In this document: piece by piece, positions 1 through 6,515 of the stretch
How positions within the stretch are numbered: the stretch's first letter is position 1
How the letters are laid out: every line of letters starts with the position of its first letter
Assembly: GCA_938049325.1 (NCBI GenBank)
Contig: CALICC010000328.1
Span: 1 to 30,036 of the forward strand
DNA: 30,036 nt
Source: an uncultured Ilumatobacter sp.
Lineage (GTDB): Bacteria; Actinomycetota; Acidimicrobiia; Acidimicrobiales; Ilumatobacteraceae
Reading direction: 5' to 3'
Made by a program: the position numbers and the translations under genes
The notes under the pieces: generated by a model
Told to the model about the DNA's origin: nothing
What the model saw: the letters and a program-made list of their open reading frames with translations, nothing else
Databases searched by the model: none

Positions 1-45
1 GATGTCGGCGGCGTCGCCCCAAGGGACCACGAAGCCGTATTGCAT
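1..45 (-). CDS. LLM-type (luciferase-like) oxidoreductase, N-terminal fragment
   Basis: Only the first 15 codons are inside the window; the gene runs off the left edge. The peptide begins MQYGFVVPWGDAADI, which resembles the first strand of F420/FMN-dependent luciferase-like monooxygenases (a hydrophobic Gly-Phe-Val-Val-Pro start of the TIM barrel). The start at 45 is preferred over an in-frame ATG at 63 because a TACGTT hexamer sits six bases upstream, the leaderless layout seen repeatedly in this window. It is divergent from the DinB-like gene. The substrate cannot be told. The family call rests on very few residues and is tentative. Confidence 0.5.
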   Translation of the reverse strand, partial: MQYGFVVPWGDAADI

Positions 46-51
46 GTCGCG

Positions 52-57
52 AACGTA
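52..57 (-). promoter_or_regulatory. Putative leaderless -10 element (TACGTT)
   Basis: On the minus strand TACGTT is followed by six bases and then the ATG at 45. No Shine-Dalgarno sequence precedes that ATG. This fits an actinobacterial TANNNT -10 box with transcription starting at or near the start codon. Confidence 0.4.
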
Positions 58-155
58 TCGCATATCCGAACACCGTGTACGCGGAGCGCAACCCGTCGGG
101 ATCCCGTTGCTGCTTGGCCGAATCAGCGCGGTCGCGGTCGAGCGCGAGGTTCACA

Positions 156-707
156 ATGAGGCAGATGGACACAGCGATCGCGCCCGACGACAAGGACTGG
201 ACATGGGTGTTGGAGCGCGCCTGCCCTGAGTGTGGCGTCGACGTCTCGGATATCGAGCGCACCGAGGTTGCTTCATTGATCCGGTCGAACGCTGCAGCGT
301 GGGTCGAGTTGCTGGCGCGAGACGTGGCGACAGTGTCCACACGTCCGGCGCCGAATCGATGGTCGACGCTGGAGTACGCCGCACACGTGCGCGACGTGTT
401 TCGGATCTTCCGAGGCCGGCTCGCGCTCATGGTCGACATCGATGACCCGCTCTTCGAGAATTGGGATCAAGATGCGACGGCGGTCGCCGATCGCTACGGC
501 GAGCAGGCGCCCGACGTCGTGAGCGCGGAGTTGGTCGAGGCGGGTAACGCGATCGCCACCGCCTTCGCCGAACTCTCTCCTGACGACGATCAGGTGTGGC
601 GGCGCACCGGCCGACGCAGCGACGGCGCATCGTTCACCGTCGACACCTTCGCCCGGTACTTCCTGCACGATCCCATGCATCACTTGTGGGACGTCCAGCA
701 CTCCTGA
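156..707 (+). CDS. DinB-like metal-dependent protein (183 aa)
   Basis: The protein has the pattern of the DinB/YfiT-like four-helix bundle superfamily: a WS-x-LEYAAHV segment (His77) and a late FLHDPMHHLWDV segment (His171, His175/176) that would form the three-His metal site. Actinobacterial members of this superfamily act as mycothiol- or other thiol-dependent transferases or have unknown roles; the sequence does not settle which. A CPEC pair lies near the N-terminus (Cys23, Cys26), preceded by a WTWVLER-type opening. The start at ATG 156 is chosen because GAGG at 146-149 lies six bases upstream; the longer reading from 75 adds a low-complexity Arg/Ser stretch unlike a protein N-terminus. 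It stands alone, 25 bases before the next gene on the same strand. Confidence 0.7.
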   Translation: MRQMDTAIAPDDKDWTWVLERACPECGVDVSDIERTEVASLIRSNAAAWVELLARDVATVSTRPAPNRWSTLEYAAHVRDVFRIFRGRLALMVDIDDPLFENWDQDATAVADRYGEQAPDVVSAELVEAGNAIATAFAELSPDDDQVWRRTGRRSDGASFTVDTFARYFLHDPMHHLWDVQHS

Positions 708-728
708 GCCCTCACGTATCACTGGGTC

Positions 729-734
729 TATCGT
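729..734 (+). promoter_or_regulatory. Putative leaderless -10 element (TATCGT)
   Basis: TATCGT is followed by seven bases and then ATG 742. It overlaps the possible GTG start at 733. If it is the real -10 box, the flavoprotein starts at 742 and its transcript is leaderless. Confidence 0.35.
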
Positions 735-1875
735 GGCGATGATGTTCGCCCCCGTTGTCGATGCCGCCACCGACGCTGCTGAGTTGATCGAGGCTCACGC
801 TGACGAGTCGGCAGCGGCTCGACGGCTCGCGCCTGCGACGGTGGCAGCGCTCGCGGCGAGCGATCTGATGCGCATGTGCGTGCCTGCTGTATATGGCGGG
901 CCCGAAGTCGACCCGACGTCGATGATCGAGGCGATCGCGAGAGTTGCTCATGCTGATGGTGCTGCTGGATGGTGCTCGATGATCGCATCGACCACGTCGT
1001 CGATGGCGGCCTTCCTTCCGGCAGAGACAGCGAAGGAAATCTATGGCCCCGTCGACGCCATCACGGGTGGCGTCTTCGCCCCGAACGGGGTGGGCACTGC
1101 GGCGACCGTCGACGGCGCCGACGGCTTCGTGGTATCGGGGCGTTGGGCCTGGGGGAGCGGTACGCAGCACTGCCAGTGGATTCTTGGCGGCGCGATGTGC
1201 AGTGACGAGACGTTTCGGTTGTGCTGGTTCCCGTACGATGACGTCGAGTTCATCGACACGTGGCATACGGGCGGCATGCGTGGGTCGGGTTCGCTGGACT
1301 ACTCGGTCGACGGCGCGTTCGCCGCCGAACGCCGGACGATCCAGCCAGGCGTCACTCCTCCCGTCGTCGACTCGGGGCTCGCTCGGTTCCCGAATTTCAC
1401 GCTGCTGGCGGCCGGCGTTGCCGCAGTGTCGCTCGGCGTCGGGCGTCGCGCGCTTGACGAACTCAACGACATCGCTCAGGGAAAGAAGCCGCAGTTCTCG
1501 TCGAAGACGCTCGCCCAGAGTGGCTTCACGCAGGTCGAGTTCGCCCGCGCCGAAGCCACCCTGCGCTCAGCCAGAGCGTTTCTGCACGACGAGGTCGGAC
1601 AAGCGTTCTCAGCGGTCGAGTCCGGCCGCGACGTCTCGCTCGAACAGCGCATCGGCGTTCGCCTCGCCGCGACCAACGCTGCCACCGCTGGAGCAAGCGC
1701 CGCCGATACGGCATTCACACTCGCCGGCGGAACCGCCGTCTACGACACGAGCGTGCTCGGGCGATGCAGCCGCGACGCTCATGTCGTCACGCAGCACATC
1801 CAGACCGCGCCGAAGCTCAACGAGAAGATCGGGCGCTTGCTGCTTGGTCTCGACGACGACACGTCGATGTTCTAA
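733..1875 (+). CDS. Acyl-CoA dehydrogenase-fold flavoprotein, HsaA-like hydroxylase type (380 aa)
   Basis: The full-length chain matches the acyl-CoA dehydrogenase fold. Its central motif (SGRWAWGSGTQHCQW, about 135-149) and C-terminal RDAHVVTQH (347-355) are those of the subgroup that includes flavin-dependent hydroxylases such as HsaA (Pfam Acyl-CoA_dh_2), rather than true beta-oxidation dehydrogenases. Those enzymes use reduced flavin from a partner reductase to hydroxylate aromatic or steroid-derived rings. No reductase gene is adjacent. It is followed on the same strand by a crotonase and a P450, which suits a ring or side-chain catabolic role. GTG 733 gives the longest form. ATG 739 and 742 follow immediately, and 742 fits a leaderless start better. 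The substrate is unknown. Confidence 0.75.
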   Translation: MAMMFAPVVDAATDAAELIEAHADESAAARRLAPATVAALAASDLMRMCVPAVYGGPEVDPTSMIEAIARVAHADGAAGWCSMIASTTSSMAAFLPAETAKEIYGPVDAITGGVFAPNGVGTAATVDGADGFVVSGRWAWGSGTQHCQWILGGAMCSDETFRLCWFPYDDVEFIDTWHTGGMRGSGSLDYSVDGAFAAERRTIQPGVTPPVVDSGLARFPNFTLLAAGVAAVSLGVGRRALDELNDIAQGKKPQFSSKTLAQSGFTQVEFARAEATLRSARAFLHDEVGQAFSAVESGRDVSLEQRIGVRLAATNAATAGASAADTAFTLAGGTAVYDTSVLGRCSRDAHVVTQHIQTAPKLNEKIGRLLLGLDDDTSMF

Positions 1876-1923
1876 GCGCGTGACGCGCCACCGAGACGGC
1901 TGGCATTCGCGCGGAGCAGTAGG

Positions 1924-2739
1924 TTGCGGCGTGTGGCAACGAGCATCGTCGACATCGAATTCGAGACCCTGAACGTCCAGCGAGAAGGCCTCGTGCTGAC
2001 GGTCACGATCGACCATCCTCGATCCGACCTCAACGCTGTCGATGCGAACCTGCACCACGAACTCGCCGTGCTGTTCAGCGCGCTCAAGTGTGAGGATGCC
2101 GTACGGGCGATCGTGCTCACCGGGTCCGGTCGAGCGTTCTCTGCGGGAGGCGACATGGACTGGTTTCCGGCGCTGCGCGACCCGGCCAGCCTGCACCGGC
2201 TGCGACGCGAGGCCAAGCAGATCGTGTGGGATCTGCTCGACGTCGAGGTGCCGATCGTGTGTGCGCTCAATGGGTCTGCGGTCGGTCTCGGCGCGTCGAT
2301 CGCTCTGTTGTGCGACGTCATCGTCATGTCGGAGGCGGCGTCGATCATCGACCCGCATGTGCAGGTCGGACTTGTTGCCGGAGACGGGGGCGCTGCGATC
2401 TGGCCGCTGCTGGTCGGACCACTCGCCGCGAAGCGACACCTGATGCTCGGCGTGCCACTCGGTGCCGAGGAGGCGCTGCGTCTCGGTGTTGCGAGCGAGG
2501 TCTGCGAGCCGTCTGACGTGGCCGAAGCCGGACGGGCCTGGGCGGAACGCCTCGCGGCCCAGGCACCGCTCGCGGTGCAGGGGACCAAGCTGGCGGTGAA
2601 TCAGCAGATCAAGCAGGCGCTGATCACGAGCTTCGACCTGTCGACCTCGCTCGAGATGCCGTGCTTCACCTCCGAGGATCACGCCGAGGCGGTCGACGCG
2701 TTCGTGTCGAAGCGAACGCCGACATTCCGAGGTCGCTGA
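1924..2739 (+). CDS. Enoyl-CoA hydratase/isomerase family (crotonase) protein (271 aa)
   Basis: The crotonase fold is clear: GSGRAFSAGGDMDWF (67-81) gives the first oxyanion-hole region and NGSAVGLGAS (116-125) the second. Aligned by eye with rat mitochondrial enoyl-CoA hydratase, the two catalytic glutamates (Glu144 and Glu164) fall on Ser125 and His145, so classical hydration of 2-enoyl-CoA is doubtful. A conserved-looking VAGDGG (151-156, Asp154) lies in the active-site region and could supply the acid/base. It may be an isomerase, hydrolase or a specialised lyase. TTG 1924 is chosen because GGAG at 1913-1916 lies seven bases upstream; GTG 1933 is an alternative. The gene is 48 bases after the flavoprotein gene and 45 before the P450 gene, so an operon is plausible. 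Confidence 0.8.
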   Translation: MRRVATSIVDIEFETLNVQREGLVLTVTIDHPRSDLNAVDANLHHELAVLFSALKCEDAVRAIVLTGSGRAFSAGGDMDWFPALRDPASLHRLRREAKQIVWDLLDVEVPIVCALNGSAVGLGASIALLCDVIVMSEAASIIDPHVQVGLVAGDGGAAIWPLLVGPLAAKRHLMLGVPLGAEEALRLGVASEVCEPSDVAEAGRAWAERLAAQAPLAVQGTKLAVNQQIKQALITSFDLSTSLEMPCFTSEDHAEAVDAFVSKRTPTFRGR

Positions 2740-2784
2740 ATCCTTCGTTCGTGACAGCTGGCCTCGGTCTGACACCATGCACAC

Positions 2785-4017
2785 GTGTCGCTGATTGAGC
2801 AATCGCCCGAGCTCGACCCCAGTACGTGGGTCGATGGTAGGCCGGTCGTCGACCTGCTCGACCCGGAGCTGTACCGACGCGACCCGCACGACGTGTGGGC
2901 ATGGATGCGTTCCAACGAACCGCTCTACCGTGACGCTCGCAATGGTCTGTGGGGTGTGACGCGCCATGCGGACCTCCTCGACGTCGAGCGTCGTTCGTCC
3001 GTGTTCGCCTCCGGGCAGGGATACCGAGCCCTGTGGTCGCCGTCAGAGATCAACATGATTGCCCAGGACGACCCTCGCCACCGTCAGCAACGCATGCTCG
3101 TGCAAGGTGACTTCACCAAGAAGTCGGTCGAGGCTCGTCGTGCCGAGGTCGATGAACTCGTCGCCGAGGTGCTCGATCGAGCGCTGGTTGACGGTGCCAG
3201 CGAAGTCGAAGTCATCGACGCAATCGCCGGCCAGATCCCAGCGCGGCTCACCGCACGTCTGCTCGGCTTTCCCGAGGAGCGTTGGGGCGATCTCAAGTCG
3301 TGGTCCGAGCGCTTGATGCGCACCGACATGCGCGAACGCGACGGGCAAGTCTTCCGAGACTTCATCGACGCGAACATGGAGTTCGTCGAAGCGCTCGGCG
3401 AGGTCGCAGTTCGCAAGCTTGCCGAACCCGGCGATGATCTCATCTCCGCGTGGGTGCACGGTCGGATCGACGGAGAACCGCTCCCGCCCGAAGCGATCGC
3501 GCATGAAGTCGGGCTCTTCATCTCGGGCGGTGCCGAGACGACGCGTACGGCAATCGCTCACGGGTTGCGAACGTTTGTCGAGCATCCCGAACACTGGGAG
3601 GCGATGGCTGCAGACGCCGACCTCGTGCCGGGAGCGGTCGAGGAAGTGCTGCGGTGGGTGACCCCGCTCAACAACATGTTCCGGCGGGCGCTGGCCGATG
3701 ACGAGATCGGCGGTCGCCCGGTGGAGCGTGGCGACCGAATCATCATGCTGTATCCGTCAGCAAACCGCGACGAGTCGGTGTTTGCCGATCCGTTCACCTT
3801 CGACATCCGACGGCACCCGAATCCGCACGTGGCGTTTGGGTTCGGCACCCACCTCTGCATCGGCACGCACGTGGCTCGAGCGACGCTGGCATCGACGTTC
3901 GCGCAGATGAGCAGACGCATCACCGATCTGACGGTGATCGACGAACCTGACGTCGAGGCGAACATCTTTGCTCGGGCGGTCGTCTCGCTCCGCCTCGGAT
4001 TCGGTCTCCGTCGCTGA
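2785..4017 (+). CDS. Cytochrome P450 (410 aa)
   Basis: This is a complete bacterial soluble P450 of usual length. It has the I-helix oxygen-activation motif GGAETT (248-253), the K-helix ExxR (Glu287-Arg290 within EEVLR) and the heme-binding loop FGFGTHLCIG (351-360) with Cys358 as the thiolate ligand. There is no membrane segment, so it needs ferredoxin and ferredoxin reductase partners, which are not encoded nearby. The heme loop and the neighbouring CoA-ester enzymes recall the steroid or terpenoid P450s of actinobacteria (CYP125/CYP142-like), but the substrate is inferred only from context. GTG 2785 has no Shine-Dalgarno sequence; a weak CACCAT -10-like hexamer ends six bases upstream. 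Its stop codon is one base from the stop of the convergent coiled-coil gene. Confidence 0.92.
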   Translation: MSLIEQSPELDPSTWVDGRPVVDLLDPELYRRDPHDVWAWMRSNEPLYRDARNGLWGVTRHADLLDVERRSSVFASGQGYRALWSPSEINMIAQDDPRHRQQRMLVQGDFTKKSVEARRAEVDELVAEVLDRALVDGASEVEVIDAIAGQIPARLTARLLGFPEERWGDLKSWSERLMRTDMRERDGQVFRDFIDANMEFVEALGEVAVRKLAEPGDDLISAWVHGRIDGEPLPPEAIAHEVGLFISGGAETTRTAIAHGLRTFVEHPEHWEAMAADADLVPGAVEEVLRWVTPLNNMFRRALADDEIGGRPVERGDRIIMLYPSANRDESVFADPFTFDIRRHPNPHVAFGFGTHLCIGTHVARATLASTFAQMSRRITDLTVIDEPDVEANIFARAVVSLRLGFGLRR

Positions 4018-4018
4018 C

Positions 4019-4798
4019 TCAGTTGAAGACGGCGCTCGGATCGATAGCGCAGAACGCCGCGGCGGCTTCCATCGATGTTCGGAGTGCGTCGCTCGACGCT
4101 GGATCCGAGCCACGCAGCAGGATCGTCAACCGGTTGGCGCCGAGGTCGTTGCTCACGACCTCTCCAAGGCACAGTTCCTGGCCCGGCCCCAACACGTCGG
4201 GGCGGTAGAGCCCGGCGAGCTGGCTGCCGGCCTGCGCGGGAGTGAGCGGTTCGCCACTCGGTTCCGAGGTCTCTGGCGAACTGACCTCCGCAGGCTCGGT
4301 GGTGGTGGTCGTCGTTGCTGGCGCGGTGAAGACGGGCGGGGCGGAGGCGGATGACGTGGTGGGCGCGTCACCGGAGCCGGTACCCGTCGCAAAGAGATCG
4401 GCGGCGAGCGTCTCGTTCTCCGTGCTGAGTCGCTCGACTTCAGCCTCGAGTTCTGCCACGCGGTTGGTGGCATCTGCGACGTCGCCTTCGCCAGCAGGCG
4501 CCGACGGATCGGCTGCTGCGAGCGCATCAACGAGTTCTTCCTCGGCGGTTTCGAGTTGGGCCTGAGCGACCTGCAATTTGGTGTTGAGCGCGACGTTGAC
4601 GTCGGTCGCGAGGTCGCGTTCTTCGATGAGTGCATCGCGTTCCGACGCGATGTTTCGGGCGTCTCCTCGAGCGGTCGACCACAGCACCGCCATGGCGACT
4701 GCGGCGAGCACGGCCACAGCGAGGAGAACGGCAAGCGGTGCGCGAGACGGCGCGTCCGAAGGACCCGGCATCGCGAGCGGTGAGTCAGATGAGGCCAT
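4019..4798 (-). CDS. Membrane-anchored coiled-coil protein with periplasm-facing C-terminal domain (259 aa)
   Basis: I do not recognise a named family. The chain has a short polar N-terminus, one strong hydrophobic helix (about 21-41, Ala/Val/Leu-rich), two heptad-like coiled-coil stretches (about 45-96 and 108-136), a Thr/Pro/Ser/Glu linker (about 140-185, with a run of six Thr) and a C-terminal module (about 186-259) containing two Cys (210 and 250) that could form a disulphide if outside the cell. This suggests a type II membrane protein that holds a small domain away from the membrane. ATG 4798 is preferred over the longer reading from 4894 because the extra residues look non-coding and a TACCCT hexamer lies nine bases upstream of 4798. 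It faces the acyl-CoA ligase gene divergently. Confidence 0.65.
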   Translation of the reverse strand: MASSDSPLAMPGPSDAPSRAPLAVLLAVAVLAAVAMAVLWSTARGDARNIASERDALIEERDLATDVNVALNTKLQVAQAQLETAEEELVDALAAADPSAPAGEGDVADATNRVAELEAEVERLSTENETLAADLFATGTGSGDAPTTSSASAPPVFTAPATTTTTTEPAEVSSPETSEPSGEPLTPAQAGSQLAGLYRPDVLGPGQELCLGEVVSNDLGANRLTILLRGSDPASSDALRTSMEAAAAFCAIDPSAVFN

Positions 4799-4807
4799 CG
4801 AGCGGGA

Positions 4808-4813
4808 AGGGTA
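4808..4813 (-). promoter_or_regulatory. Putative leaderless -10 element (TACCCT)
   Basis: On the minus strand TACCCT is followed by nine bases and the ATG at 4798. There is no purine-rich ribosome site. It has the same layout as other starts in the window. Confidence 0.35.
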
Positions 4814-4880
4814 ACGAATCGGCGGTGAGTGGAGGGTGGATGTGGTTGCCCAACGCCGGATGATGGACGCCAAAAGCTCT

Positions 4881-4894
4881 GTGAGTATTTTCAC
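4881..4894 (+). promoter_or_regulatory. Putative leaderless promoter with overlapping dyad operator
   Basis: TATTTT (4886-4891) is a good -10 hexamer, eight bases before ATG 4900, and there is no Shine-Dalgarno sequence. The hexamer sits inside a dyad, GTGA (4881-4884), six bases, TCAC (4891-4894). A dimeric repressor bound here would cover the -10 box. Which regulator would bind is unknown. Confidence 0.45.
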
Positions 4895-4899
4895 GCTCC

Positions 4900-6498
4900 A
4901 TGAGTGCAGTGCAGATCACCAACGTCGCCGGCATTGTTCGGGTCCACGGGTCCGAACGTCCGGACCACACCGCCTTGGTGCAAGATGATCGGCGGCTCAC
5001 GTGGGCCGAGTTGCTGAGTCGGTCTGCCCAGGTGGCTCAGGCGTTGGCCGAAGCGGGAGTCGGTCCGCATGACCGCGTCGCGTTTCTCGACAAGAACGGC
5101 ATCGAACACTTCGAGGTGTTCTTCGGCGCAGCCATGCACAACGCCGTGTGTGTTGACGTCAACTGGCGGCTGGCCGCTCCCGAGGTCCAGTTCATCGTCG
5201 ACGATGCTGAGGCGAAGGTGTTGGTGGTCGGACCCGACTTCGTTCCCATCCTCGACGCCATTGCTGACCAGTTGCCCAAGGTCAACAAGTTCGTCGTGAT
5301 CGACGCCGACGGATCCGAACCTCACGCGACGCACGAGTCGTATGAGGATTGGGTCGGTCGATCGCCGGCGCAGGATCCCGGCGTCGACTCCGACGACGAG
5401 GACACCGCGTTCCAGCTCTACTCCTCGGGTACGACCGGTCGACCAAAGGGCGTCATGTTGTCGAACTCGAACTTCTTCAGCCTGTTGCCGATGGCCAAAG
5501 ACATCTGGGAACTCGACGGCGATTCGATCAACCTCACGGCGATGCCGCTCTTCCACATTGGCGGTGGCGGCTGGGCGGCTGCGGGCATGTACGAGGGGTG
5601 CACGTCGGTGATCTTCCGCGAGCTCGACCCCGCCGCACTGATCAAGCTGATCGAGAACGAGCAGATCACCCATGCGTTTCTCGTGCCCGCCGTCTTGCAG
5701 TTCATGCTCATGGTGCCGGGTGTGGAGGAGGCTGACTACTCCAGCTTGAAGGTGTTCGTGTACGGCGCATCACCGATCAGTGAAGAAGTGCTCGCGGCCT
5801 GCGTGAAGATGTTCGAACCGTGCAAGTTCTGGCAGGCGTACGGGCTGACCGAGACCACGGGCGCCGTGGTGAACCTTCCCCCAGAAGACCACGATCCGAA
5901 CGGCCCGAACAAGCATCGCCTTCGATCATGTGGTGTGGCCGGGCCAGGCGTCGAGTTGCGCATCGTCGGCGATGACGGCGAAACGGCGTTGCCTGCAGGT
6001 GAAGTCGGCGAGATCTGGATCAAGTCACCGCAGGTCATGAAGGGCTACTGGCACATGCCAGAGGAGACGGCGAATTCGGTCACGCCCGACGGCTGGTTCA
6101 AGTCAGGTGATGCCGGCTACCTCGACGACGATGGCTACCTCTTCATCCACGACCGGGTAAAGGACATGATCGTGTCGGGCGGCGAGAACGTGTACCCCGC
6201 CGAAGTGGAGAACGTGTTGATGAAACACGATGCCGTCGCCGATGTTGCGGTGATCGGCGTGCCGCACGAGAAGTGGGGCGAAACGGCCAAGGCCGTCGTC
6301 GTGGTGGCAGCAGGCTCAAGTGCCGACGACGACACCGCCGCCGACATCATCGCGTTCGCAAAGACGCAGCTGGCCACGTTCAAGTGCCCGACCAGCGTCG
6401 ACTGGGTCGACGCGTTACCCAGGAACCCGACCGGCAAGATCCTCAAGAAGGATCTGCGCGAGCCGTATTGGGAGGGCATGGACCGCCGCGTCGGGTAG
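4900..6498 (+). CDS. Fatty-acyl/aryl-CoA ligase, AMP-forming (FadD-like, 532 aa)
   Basis: This enzyme would activate a carboxylic acid with ATP to an acyl-adenylate and then transfer it to CoA. The ANL-superfamily motifs are all present: the P-loop YSSGTTGRPKG (174-184), the YGLTET core motif, GDAGYLDDDGYLFIHDR followed by VKDMIVSGGENVYPAE at the hinge, and the C-terminal NPTGK with the catalytic lysine (Lys513). The length is normal for class I acyl-CoA ligases. There is no signal or membrane segment. With the flavoprotein, crotonase and P450 upstream it fits a lipid, steroid or aromatic-acid catabolic neighbourhood, although the coiled-coil gene separates it from them. Chain-length or substrate preference cannot be read from the sequence. 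The start is set by the -10/ATG layout at 4886-4900. Confidence 0.93.
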   Translation: MSAVQITNVAGIVRVHGSERPDHTALVQDDRRLTWAELLSRSAQVAQALAEAGVGPHDRVAFLDKNGIEHFEVFFGAAMHNAVCVDVNWRLAAPEVQFIVDDAEAKVLVVGPDFVPILDAIADQLPKVNKFVVIDADGSEPHATHESYEDWVGRSPAQDPGVDSDDEDTAFQLYSSGTTGRPKGVMLSNSNFFSLLPMAKDIWELDGDSINLTAMPLFHIGGGGWAAAGMYEGCTSVIFRELDPAALIKLIENEQITHAFLVPAVLQFMLMVPGVEEADYSSLKVFVYGASPISEEVLAACVKMFEPCKFWQAYGLTETTGAVVNLPPEDHDPNGPNKHRLRSCGVAGPGVELRIVGDDGETALPAGEVGEIWIKSPQVMKGYWHMPEETANSVTPDGWFKSGDAGYLDDDGYLFIHDRVKDMIVSGGENVYPAEVENVLMKHDAVADVAVIGVPHEKWGETAKAVVVVAAGSSADDDTAADIIAFAKTQLATFKCPTSVDWVDALPRNPTGKILKKDLREPYWEGMDRRVG

Positions 6499-6515
6499 TC
6501 GAATACGCGCCCTGG

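Noticed and set aside
1609..2967. A 452-codon open frame antisense across three genes
   Set aside because: It crosses the ends of the flavoprotein, crotonase and P450 genes and is Arg/His-rich with no motif.
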